From assembly GCA_037952775.1 (NCBI GenBank), contig JBANAY010000004.1:10416001-10480000 (forward strand): 64,000 nt of DNA. The letters run 5' to 3'. Shown in pieces: positions 44,852-55,285 of this stretch. The stretch comes from Clonostachys chloroleuca (lineage: Eukaryota > Ascomycota > Sordariomycetes > Hypocreales > Bionectriaceae). The position numbers and the translations under genes are program-made. The notes beneath the pieces were generated by a model that worked only from the letters and a program-made list of their open reading frames with translations, was not told where the DNA came from and did not search any database. Position 1 is the first letter of the stretch. Every line of letters starts with the position of its first letter.

Positions 44852-47800
44852 CTTGTAGAGAGCTAGCAAGTTCGATCAATTGAAAAGTTGAATCCCAGCT
44901 CGCTGGCGTGCTCTCGACAGACATCGTTGGAGCGGTATTGCCATCCCCGTTGGAATGCGATGGGATGGTTTTCGTCTTCGAGTCAATGGCTAAACAGGAA
45001 GTCTCGTGCAGAAATCTTGCCGATTGACCTGAAGAAACAGCGTTAGAATCTCTTAATAGGCAGGCTGAATTGGCTGTCTGAGAATGTGCGCCAGTTGTTC
45101 AAGGGAACATTGTATCCATAAGCGCTGATTGATCGGGTGGGAATTGGTGTTGGTATTGGTAGAATGCATCGCGCACCGGGTTTTGGTGTCTTTTTCGTCG
45201 GGCTATTCCGGGCGGCGCAGACCTAGATAAAGGGTAATTAGGAACATGGCCTTTTGTCGAATTGTTCTTCATCTTACATTGCATCTCGTGGGGAAATGAA
45301 TTTGGGGTCACGGATACAGAATCCTGTAGATCGACCCTCCGTGAAGCGTAAGCATCGTAAAACAACGAGCGCCAGGATATTAAAGTCTATAGCGGACCAG
45401 ACTCTTCGAAGTGAACGAATAAATTTAGAAAATTCAAAAAGAAGAGCATAGTGGTGTCGTGATAAAGCCAATGCATGACTTTGTTTCCATTGAGAATTTT
45501 CCAGGAATTGAAAAAAGTGCTGATGAGGACTGGGGAGTCCAGCGGGCCAAAAGGAAGGAGCAACAGCGGAGGCCACTGCCAACGCCACCTACGAATTACG
45601 GCAGAAGGCACCTACAGCCCACTCATGAACACCCGGCGGCCGGCAATACTGATATCAGAATGCAAACTTGGTGCACAAGGTTTCCAACATCCGCCGGTGC
45701 CCATTTAGCGCATCAATCGATTCTATCTGACGGACTAAAATAATTCTAGTGTGGCAATTCCACCCCGTAAATAACCAGTTTGGGAACGCGAGGGATGTTC
45801 GCAGGGGCAGCCCCAAGGCTAAAATGCTACACCAAACCGAGAGCAAAACAAAGCTGCGATGTTCACCAAAGGGCATTGATGATGCCTTCGTGAACACTCA
45901 TGAGTTTCAGAGCGCCAGAACACTTGCATGCCGATAATTAGGTAAGGCAGGCAGTGCCACCATTGCGGCTTTGTTCAGAGCGCCACAGTGGCCCAAAACG
46001 GTGCTGTTTCGTCATAGCAGCGCGCTCCGAAGTCGCCGAGGCCGTTGGTGTTCACGGTACCTGTTATCTGTACTATCCCAAGGGTGCACTTCGTTGATTT
46101 TAGGTTCTGGTACTCCCACCCCACTTGCATGCTGCATTGGCCAATGGCAAGCCTCAATTCACCCTATGATTTACTACCCTACAGGTATGTCGGCATGATA
46201 TCGGCGTCTTTTACGAAGGACCACGAATTTACACGCATTGTAGGCAGCTTAGTAGGTATTAGCTGGGTTATGGCTTCATTGAGCCATGAAACCTCTTGAT
46301 CATTTCATATGAATATCCGTCTGAAGCCTGACGAGACGTATTACGACACGGTGCTGTTCTTGCGCCGTCGTTTCCAAAGGTCATTGATTTCGGCTGGCAG
46401 AGAAGCAGAGAACAACGGCTCCGTTGCATCCAAGGGGGATGAGCTCCTCCCCCAATTTTTGGTATGGTTACACAAAAGAAAACCTTTCGCCATGACTTTC
46501 ACCGTTGTTTCATACTGCAGCAGGCGCATGCTTCTTGGTGCCTAGGCGATAGCGAGCAACCAATTACCACCCGTCGTGATAACGCAAGTTTCGTAAACGA
46601 GATTGCGTAAACGAGACTTGCATCAACGGAACTTGTGTTTCGCGGAAAGCCACTGGAAAAATAATGGAACACGTCATAATCCCACGATGGGAAATCCTGT
46701 TGGGAATCGAGCCGCAGCTGGCCATGTGGGAGTGCGTAAACGAACGAGAGTAAGGGTCATGGTACGTTGGGAGACACCGACGCAGCCTTGCTCGTTTGGA
46801 TGCCACCACCCCCTCCCGCCACCTGTTGGGAAGATCCCCAGACCGCTCCCTCCCGCCCCCCTCACTGCTTGTAAGCTGCAGCGAGAGAGGGTACATCGCG
46901 GAAAGTTGGGCTCGCTAGCCGAGATTCTAGATTGTCGAAGCTGCAGGCGGCCGCGGACGCCCAGAACCAGCCTATTTCCGAATCGCTTCCCGCCCGCATA
47001 CATGGGTGACCCCGCTCGACGCCTTACGGCTGAGGGAGAATACTGGTGCGCGAACAAGGGTTTCGGGGTAATGAGGCTCTGATCGTCGGAAAATTTGAGA
47101 CATGTATTGACCAAGCCTCCTTGGACTATGACTAGACCGCTTGGCCATGTGTGTGAGAGAGCCGGGGGGTGGGGGAAACGAAACTATCTTGTTGCCACAG
47201 CGGCCGGATGCTGGATGAGGAAATGCCGTTCAAGGCTGGCTTGCGTGCCGCACCGCATGAGCAAGATATTACGATGCTACCTCACAAGGTTCGAGACATT
47301 GTTTTGCTTTCTTTTTCCTGGCGGAGGGCGTACGCCGTGGCGTTGGGCAGCTGACAGGTTAGTAGCCAGTCATCATCGCTCTGCTGCCTGGGCTCGAATG
47401 CATCCATCCATGGTGTCCTGCAGAGACGGCTCGCAGTGCCACCCTCAAAAAAGGGAAATGTCTCAGCGTATTACAGCATATTCGAGACTTCACAATATTG
47501 CTGTCGTGTCTGCGAGACAATGGATGGTGGCTGCATGTCAAAATGTGATATTAGAGGCTTAGCCAATGGGCCTCATTTATCCAACATGCCTGTCCTAGCT
47601 GGAGGCGACGTATATCCCAGTATCCATGGAGAAGAGACTGCACAGTGTCTAAGAACAGCCAATTGGCTCATGTTCATCATATGCTTATCTTTTCTTGACG
47701 GGGGGATGAATCAGGAAATATTTGGGCAAAAGCAAAAGGATGTTGACATGAGAGCAGCCAATAGGGGCATTTTTCCTTGACATGCCTGTCTTAGGTCTGG

Positions 47801-48286
47801 GAACGAGGGGCCCGCCAAGCAAGTATTGGGGAGGAAAAGGCATATCCATCTGAGGTAAGTATTTACTGAGACGCATGTGAAGGGCTATCATCTGGGGAGG
47901 GAAAATGCACATCAAAGTACTTGTTCAGGAAGTATGCGTGGGCCTACCTATACTGAGGAGAAACTGATGGAGTTTAGTCGCGCTGAGCAAACGCCCCCCG
48001 CGGTCGAGCCTCCTGCGAGTCTGAATAACGGGATGTTGGTTGCGCAGCTGAATGCTCGAATCCGAGGGAGAAAAGGATGCGTCTTAGTTCGATGACGTTC
48101 GATTGAATGCATCAAAAGAACGCTTTGCTATTTCTCATTCACTTTTAGAGTGAGTACAAAAACCTGGCTTCCGGACGCTCTTCCAATATCAAGGTCAACT
48201 CACCACTCAAATCCCCCTGCACCCATCCTCCAGCTTGGCAATACTACCCTTCCAAAGTTTCTTTCCGCTACCCAAATCACTTCACA
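44852..48286. other. Gene-free spacer
   Basis: About 3.4 kb with no supported gene. Open frames exist on both strands but are short, with poor start contexts and no domain. A weak duplication around 47560-47625 and 47755-47860 shares AGCCAAT[GA]GG and CATGCCTGTC[CT]TAG. Likely decayed or regulatory sequence; I see nothing more specific. Confidence 0.45.
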
Positions 48287-49087
48287 ATGAGTCTCACCCT
48301 CGGGGCTGTTATGAGGGATGTCCGCGAAGCACTCGCTGGACCCCAATACGCCGTCATTGTGTGGGGAGAGGAAGCGTTGAGAAAACTTGGCGCACCAATC
48401 CCGCCTGGATTTGACCATGTAAGTCACCAACCGTCACGCTGCCCCTCCAAAATGGTACCCCGACTGCCTCGAGCCTAACTCAACGGCCGACGCAACTAGG
48501 AAGTCATGCTGGTGGTAGAGAGCCGCCACATGGCGGACGCTGGCAAGCGGCTTCAAGAGGCACAGTTCGAACACGTACCCTGGTCATTTGGGATAGACGC
48601 AGAGCGCCGCACCCCTATGCTCCCCGCAGCCAACAACCAGATCATGATCGACTTCCGCTCCTTTGATGAATCGTCCGAGCACTACGTTTTCAGGCGCGTG
48701 CACACCTCCCGGAAGGAGACGATCAAGGTGGCCCTCATCCCGGCGACGTACGCCAACATCAGCACCGAGCGGGACCCTATTGATGACTTTGACAAAATGT
48801 TCGGCTTTTACTGGCCCAAGCCCGGCAGGCTCATGATCAGCTTCATTAAGACGCTGGTGAATGGGCCCATCGCCGGTTGCTGGAAGCGGCTGCTGATAAT
48901 GTGGGCGGCCTACTGGCTGTACCGAGGCAAGACGCTGCCGGAGACAGTCATGGATTACTGCGACAACGAGATGGCTAGGCGATACTTTGTGGCCTGTATT
49001 CGGCCTATGCAGTTTGCTCCGTGCCTGCCTCCTGTTCCGGGCATGGAGAATCAGTTCGTGGGTGTCTACGTCCCACCATATTTTTAA
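48287..49087 (+). CDS. Conserved-looking hypothetical protein
   Basis: Two exons (48287-48418, 48500-49087) joined by an 81-nt intron (GTAAGT...GCAACTAG); 239 residues. The start context TTCACAATGAG is good. The N-terminus MSLTLGAVMRDVREALAGPQ with YAVIVWGEEALRKLG looks like an alpha/beta segment, followed by EVMLVVESRHMADAGKRLQE. The fold is reminiscent of fungal proteins compared with nucleotidyltransferases, but I see no clear catalytic GS/DxD motif, so the function is left open. A hydrophobic helix near SFIKTLVNGPIAGCWKRLLI may be structural. The C-terminus is QFVGVYVPPYF. Confidence 0.72.
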
Positions 49088-51000
49088 TCGAGTGACTGTC
49101 TGGACCGGGGCTTGGTGAGCGGGTTCTTCAGTGCAGGTAGCTTTCTTGTAGCGGGGGGTGGAATGCAAATCTGGTTTCCTGTCTCATGTTATGCACCGTG
49201 AAAATTGATGCATCCGTAGCTCGGCGGCCGATTTGACGGAACTCTGGCCAAACGGCGACAAGGTTAAAAAATAAAGTGGACGACAGGGTGAGACTGTGCG
49301 AGGTACTTGGCAATACTCGCCGATCCACGTGCCGTAAATCTGGATGGGGATCGGATCCTAGAGCCGATGGACCATGATCTCCCTGCCCAGGCGTTAGTCT
49401 ATCAACTGGTCGGCTGGAATGGAGTCAAATGGGTCGTCTCACTCATGGACTCACTCGTGGACTCACTGATGGAGCGTCAAGGCAGCCAAGACACGGCACG
49501 TCCTCACCGGGCGAGTGAAACTTGCGGGCTATTGGCCCGGGACGTGGTAGTCGGTCCAATGCACCATGCCGATGTCTCTCAGCTGAGTCCGTAGTTTCTT
49601 TTTCAGGTGCGTGATTAATAAAAAGTGCAATCAATGAATGCATGGTCTGCCAGCCTCAAACTCAAGGTTTGCGACCTGTCAGGTTTTGCAAAGCCCATCA
49701 GCTGGGCATTCTCGCAGGCAATGGCGGGCGCACGAGGATGCACCAAGGCGAGGGGAGAGGAGGAGATGGACGGCTGGGGAGCAGGGGACCACTTTTCTGT
49801 GCACATTTCCCTTCTGTGCACTTTTGCCTCAATGGCACAGTGATGTGATGAGAAGCGCCTGCGACACTCCCACACACGCGTTGCATCCAGCTGCGTCCAG
49901 TCGCGTCCCAGAGCAAGCCACCCATTTCGGGGCCGTTGCTTGCACTTCGCGCATGCGTGGACGGAGATGCCTGGGCACAGCACATGCGGTGAGGGGAAGC
50001 CAGACAGGCTAACGGGTGTTGCATCGCCCATCCCTCAGCAGCACGCAGGACAATGAGACATGCTTGGGTCTATTGTTTTGGCCTGTCTCGGGGTCGTCCG
50101 ACCCGGATTATTGCATTGTTGTTTGCGTATCTCGACCGAAAATTAGGGGATTCTGCTAGGCTCCAGGTGCCCACTGCGCGGAAGTGAGCCGAAGCGGCCC
50201 CTCTCGTCCACCCGTAGAGCTTTTATGCTTAGTATGGACTGGTGAACTGTGCCATGTAGGCTATGGTGATCCGGGGAATATTGGTGCTGTCCGTGGCATG
50301 GCATGACGTGCAGCTGGGCAGCAAACCACGGCCGGTGAGTCTGGCCTCACTCGTCGCTTGGATGCAGTCTGGCTGCACGACGCTGTGGTGATGCAATGCA
50401 GCCTCCTGCACCGCCAACGCAGCAAAAAGAAACATCATTATTGCGTCTGATGGAGGGTGTCAGGAGCATATTGTGCCAGAGGATGCGGTTAGTTGCTCCC
50501 CTGCCAGCTGCGAGAGTGCAGCAAGCCACCAAGCCGTAAGACGGAGAATGTTGCGTTTCTGGTGGAACTGCGTCTCGCCCACGACCAACCAAGACCAGGT
50601 TGCGCAAGATGCACGCCCAACCGACGAGCGCGGTGCGGAGAGCCAGGTATCTGACCGTCCTGAACCAGGTATCGGTGCTGTTCCCCTCGGTTCCAGGAAC
50701 GTCGCTCGCGACATGCCCAGCCGAGGCAATCGATCCCTGGTCCCAGGTTCTCCCCCGTCGGAGCTACTTGCAGGGTACCAGCCTCGAGTTGCAGACGACA
50801 CAGCAGCCTCACTCGGGGCGAGACTGCACAACAATCTGTTTTCAGTCAACAATAGCAAGCCGAAACGACTGGATTCCTTGCCTGTCCTTGTTTTTGTGGC
50901 AATGAGCGGCACGTTGCATTACTGCGAGTGACTTGGACGCACCGCACTGGCTGTTGTGATTTTTTTTCTTCTTTTGCATGCATAGATTGTGAAATGTTGA
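49088..51000. other. Gene-free spacer
   Basis: No supported gene. Plus- and minus-strand frames at 49.6-50.0 kb and 50.46-50.93 kb overlap each other on both strands with equal length, typical of GC-biased non-coding DNA. Confidence 0.45.
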
Positions 51001-52005
51001 GTTCAGACTGACTGCAACAATGTTGCAACGGCGCGCCCACTCTGGCTGTTGGTCTCTTGCCTCCCCAGAGGGCTCTTCCTTCTTCCTTCCCTCGTTCTCG
51101 AGTCCCAGGCCGAGCATAAAAGACGGCTCCTCGTCCTCCTCAAACCCAGATTCTTTCTTCCTTCCTTCCTCGTGGCCACAGCTTAATACTCAATGGAACT
51201 CGATTGCATTAGAATCATTCTTTCTTTTGATATTCTCTCCCTTTTTCCTTCCTCCTTTCTAGGCAAGCCGCCCTCATCTCATCTCATCTCATCTCTGTCG
51301 TCCCTGGGTCATATATATATAGGCCACCGGCTCGGGTTCCATTGATTGTTTCCTTCTTTAGATTGCATCTGTCCTAGACTTTCATTTCTACTAGACTTGT
51401 TTACTTTGTCACATTTGCGTCTCTCTCTTGGGCTGATATATATATCTGTCTTCGTCTCTGTGTATACATCTCTGTTGGGTTTGTGCATAGCCTGTCCCTT
51501 CCATGGAGGAGGCGGCAACTTTCATCTGGAGTCTCTACGTCCCTGCTGCACTTACCTACCTCTTTGTCTATACCTGTATTTTCGAATTGTCTCTCTCTTC
51601 CTGCATATATTTCTGTTGCACCATTGTCTTTCATTACTCTGTTTGTCGCATGTTTCATTCTCACGATTCTGTTTCTGCTGGCATCGTTGCCCTCTAGGCG
51701 TCTGAGCCTCTCTGTCTCCTGCGAACCGTCACACTCTGCCGCAGTCGAGATAGATCGGTTCTGCCTCCATCCACCATCCTCATCTCTCCGGAAGGTGTTT
51801 TCATTCGGCGATTGAGCCTGTGCGTCCCTGTGCTAGGCTTCGCTGCACTGCGGCCAACAGACGCCCCGTCATCTGCTCGGGCTTGCTCTTCGCCCAGCAC
51901 TTCACTTTGGCTGTCGCTGTCATCTGCTCCATCATACCACAGCCGGCAGACTCCGACGACACGTCTGTGCAGAGGAATTGACCTTGACCACGCATTCCCT
52001 CTGCA
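51001..52005 (+). promoter_or_regulatory. Pyrimidine-rich promoter/long 5' leader
   Basis: About 900 bp upstream of the gene at 52006 is strongly CT-rich on the plus strand (CTTCCTTCC runs, CATCTCATCTC repeats at 51275-51295, and TATATATATA near 51312 and 51437). Such CT-rich tracts before long leaders are common at well-expressed fungal regulatory genes. Several short upstream ATG frames occur in this stretch. Confidence 0.45.
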
Positions 52006-53118
52006 ATGTCTCAGCGATTCCTTCACCCTGCTGCTGCCATAGCCCTAGCCACTGATCAACCGCTGTTTCAAGCTCCTGGAGACTTCCCATCCAAACGGGA
52101 GATTGGCACCTTCTTGCTGAATCAAATCTCTCCAGTGGTCTTCAACTCTGTCAGTGTCCAGGAGATCGTCGAGAATGCTCCGCACTACTCCACGTGTCAC
52201 TGCTACAGTGGCGTCCTGGTGTCTCCAATGACCGGGCATCGTGTCAGCATCCAGTTCCGCGGCTCAAGGCCGCAGGTCCAGGACGTCAAGGGCCGTCGCG
52301 CAGCGCGTGATGACAAACCTCCCCAGATAGTCCCGCACTCGGGCCCCTGCCAGCGCGTGCGCATGTACCAGTCGACGTGCGTCGTTGGCACGCCGTGGAC
52401 TGTCTTCAGAATACCCCCTCCGATCTCTGGATGGGAATTTGAGCGCCTGCCGTCCACGCTCCAACCCGCGATGCCGAATCAGCCCCAGAACAAGGCGGTG
52501 GCCATTCGAGATCTTGCACGCTTCTTCGCCAATCAAATCAAGAAGAAAGAAGATCTCCTTCTGGCTTCGAGCATCTGTGACTTCCAGTTGCTCGAATCCG
52601 AGGCCGACAAATCGCTCTATCAGCACTTCCACCCGTCTTCAAAGACCTTGTCTCTTCTCCGCTGGTGCGTCGATAAGGTGCGCTACAATCTAGAAGAGTT
52701 GCAAGAGCTGCCGTACGTCTTGTTCCACAAGAAAGTCCATCCCACAGAGTATGTCCAGGAGCTACGCACCGGTCTGGTTTCGGGTGTCCTGCAATGGGAC
52801 GACGTCCACTACGAGCCCATCGGTTTCAGTCTGCTCTTTGTCGACTATCTGCTGCGGAACCAAGCCGACTTCGCCCAACGCTCGAGCGAGGCCTTGCTCG
52901 GGCTGCCGGACTACAGTTTTTACGGCGCCGTCTTGGCCAACCTCTGCGAGGCAGGCTTTCCGGAAGTCACTCCCCAGCTCCTCCAAGCCGCGAGGGCTGC
53001 CGGGATGGTGGACTTCGCATTTCGCCATTGCATGGGGCCGGACACGATCTGGGCAAAGAACTTACTGTTGTCCCATATGATATCCCTGGCACATGTCGAG
53101 GAATATATGCATGAGTGA
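52006..53118 (+). CDS. Uncharacterised 370-residue protein
   Basis: Single exon with good codon composition and an ATG following CAGCGATTCC-free leader sequence. N-terminal half: FPSKREIGTFLLNQISPVVF, VENAPHYSTCHCYSGVLVSP and a VVGTPWTVFRIPPP segment; then AVAIRDLARFFANQIKKKED, which faintly recalls the linker of aminoglycoside-phosphotransferase-like proteins, without the catalytic loop. The C-terminal half is helical (FSLLFVDYLLRNQADFAQRS, YGAVLANLCEAGFPEVTPQL). No domain is confidently assigned. It is followed directly by the repeat array starting at 53281, part of which may be its 3' UTR. Confidence 0.6.
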   Translation: MSQRFLHPAAAIALATDQPLFQAPGDFPSKREIGTFLLNQISPVVFNSVSVQEIVENAPHYSTCHCYSGVLVSPMTGHRVSIQFRGSRPQVQDVKGRRAARDDKPPQIVPHSGPCQRVRMYQSTCVVGTPWTVFRIPPPISGWEFERLPSTLQPAMPNQPQNKAVAIRDLARFFANQIKKKEDLLLASSICDFQLLESEADKSLYQHFHPSSKTLSLLRWCVDKVRYNLEELQELPYVLFHKKVHPTEYVQELRTGLVSGVLQWDDVHYEPIGFSLLFVDYLLRNQADFAQRSSEALLGLPDYSFYGAVLANLCEAGFPEVTPQLLQAARAAGMVDFAFRHCMGPDTIWAKNLLLSHMISLAHVEEYMHE

Positions 53119-53280
53119 CGGCATTTGGTATTTTTTTCACGAGCTCATGTGGTTCTATCGTGTCGCTGTCATCTTTCCCTCTTCTGGTGACTTTTGATGA
53201 CCGTTTGTTCGATCGACCTTACACGTCGAACCTCCTCGGCATATGCCCCCTTTACATTCATCGTTCAGCCTATTTTGGGC

Positions 53281-54996
53281 GGCTTCTAGGCCACCCTCTG
53301 TGCTTGCAGCCCACCGACATCTTGGTCGATCGATGTTCCATGCGGCTTCTAGGCTTGCTTTCCGAATCTTGTTGAAGTGCTCAACGGGGCAATGGATGTC
53401 GTTCAGAGCGGCGTTCACTGCCCCGTTGAGCATGTGTCAACATATCCATGGTTCGGCCTTTCCAGGTAGCCTCCAGGCTACCCTTTGAGGATTTTCTGCT
53501 CGTCGACATCTTGGCCGATCGATCCTCTGCGCAGCTTTCAGGCATGCTTTCTGTGCTGGGCATCCTGTCGGACTACTGGGTAGGTGGAGCGGGCATGGGT
53601 GGGCGGGTGGGTGGGCGAGAGTTTGAGTACAGCAATGGAAGATGCCAGATGCCAGACCTGCCATCTCAATGCAGTGGACACCGCGCAGGCGGAGCGATGT
53701 TTCATCAAGCGGCTTCTAGGCCAGCTCCCTTGTTTCTCTCAATCTGTTCATTGCTTGAGTTTCTGGCGGCTTCTAGGCCACACTTCTGTTTGAGCATTCC
53801 TGCTCATCGACATTTTGGTCGATTGGCCTTTCAAGCAGCTTCCAGGTCGGTTTCTGTATTCCGTTGGGGTACTCAATGGGGCGGTCGATGGTTCCAGGGA
53901 AGCTTCTAGGCCGACCTGCTCTCAGAGTCTTCAGCTCATCGGCATCTTGGTCGGTAGATCTCCTGAGCACGCCTTGGCCTGCTCTCTAGATCCTGTTGAC
54001 ACGCTCAATATGGCCATCAATGACTGTCCCCACGGCTTCTAGGCCGACTCTCTTTTTACATCTTTTCGGCACATCGACATCTTGGTCGGTTGACCTTCTA
54101 GGCTGCTTCTAGGTCTGCTTTTTGGGTCTTGTTGAAATGTTCGGCGGCATATACATCGGCGTTTTTTATGTGGCTTCCAGGCTTGCTCTTTCGGTTTATT
54201 CATTGCCAGAGTTTCCAAGTGGCTTTTAGGCTACCTTCTCTTGGGCCTTTCCTTCTTTCACTCAGCAGCATTTTTAGACCATCAGCATCATTAGAGCAGC
54301 TTCTAGGCGCGCTTTCTCTGGGAATTCTCCTTTTCCTCCATAATAGCATTTTGAAAGCAGCTTTTAGGCTCGCTTGTCTTTCATTTTCCTCTCTGCCATC
54401 AGCATCATTATTTCTTGCATTTTTATCTCTACCTCTCAGCATCATTATAGAGCGGCTTCTAGGCATGCTTTCTTATACACTTTCCTTCTACCACTTAATA
54501 GCATTATGGAAGCAGCTTTCAGGCTCGTTTCCTCTCGGAGTTTCTCATCTACCGGATGCATCTTTTCAACTTGAGGGCGGCTTGTTCTCTAATGTCTTTC
54601 TTTACCGATCAGTCGATTGGATTTTTTCTTTGGCTAGTTTGGGATATTTTCTTCATCCGTCCTCTCATTCCTCTCCTGTTTCTCCAGCATTGTTATGCAT
54701 CGTTGATTTGTTTCAACGCCTTTCCTTGGCTTGGTATAGGTCTCGGTTGTGACTGGGTTTGGGTATGGGATATGGCTTGGCCATTAATATAATTTAGTCT
54801 TGGTGAAAAGTTAGTATAGGTATGGGTCTGGGTATAGGATCTTGATCATAAATTGGTCCTGGTCATAAGCTGGTATGGGCACTGGAATGGACATGGACAT
54901 TGGCATGGATATGGTTTGGGACATAGGTTTGGGATATGGCTTGGCTGGAAATGGATTGGGCCATGGTGTTGTCAGAACTGACTTGGCTTCTAGGCC
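53281..54996 (+). repeat. Degenerate repeat array with GC-x-GCTTCTAGGC core
   Basis: About 17 copies of a core G-C-[GA]-G-C-[TC]-T-[CT]-[TC]-A-G-G-C, at 53281, 53342, 53466, 53529, 53709, 53766, 53835, 53901, 54033, 54095, 54104, 54171, 54219, 54296, 54357, 54452, 54512 and 54984. Five copies sit in or near a longer ~88-nt unit starting CATCGACATCTTGGTCG (53313, 53503, 53805, 53937, 54072), with a later TTGTTGA...GCTCAA block. Variation in the core is almost only C/T, so YYYYAGG is always kept. No continuous coding frame is shared by the copies; frames on both strands shift from unit to unit. May be a non-coding transcript or an extended 3' UTR. Confidence 0.65.
54735..54970 (+). repeat. GGTATGGG-type low-complexity tract
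   Basis: Imperfect repetition of TATGGG, TTGGG, TATGGCTTGG and ATGGACATGG over about 230 bp, G/T-rich on the plus strand. Non-coding in appearance. Confidence 0.7.
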
Positions 54997-55254
54997 GGTC
55001 CAAGTGGTGTTGGATTTCGTTTGGGATTCGGCGCCACAGGTTTTTGATAATACCTAGCTAGGATTAATAGACCCGGGTGAAAAGTGTCAATTTACCTTTA
55101 TCCGCCTGTGTATCCCGTCCGCGGTGTCGGCTGTCATGCTGTCGCCCGACACTACAGAAGCCCTGCTTACTTTACTAACGATGACAGGTGAATTTGCCAT
55201 TGATAGAAGTCTTTCATGCGTGATGCTCTGTGTGCGGTGCTGCAACACCCAAGG

Positions 55255-55285
55255 GTTTATTTATTTATTTATTATTATTATTATA
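55255..55285 (+). repeat. TTTA / TTA microsatellite
   Basis: Run of TTTA units passing into TTA units, read directly. Confidence 0.85.

Noticed and set aside
46603..47114. Overlapping plus and minus frames of about 150 codons
   Set aside because: Both are Arg/Pro/Gly-rich and mirror each other; looks like non-coding GC-rich DNA.
50473..50931. 152-codon plus-strand frame opposite a 150-codon minus-strand frame
   Set aside because: Mirrored open frames of equal length in GC-rich spacer, no recognisable domain and no splice or promoter signals.
54129..54752. 207-codon hydrophobic plus-strand frame inside the repeat array
   Set aside because: Its composition follows from the CT-rich repeat; repeat units are read in different frames, so no conserved protein repeat is implied.
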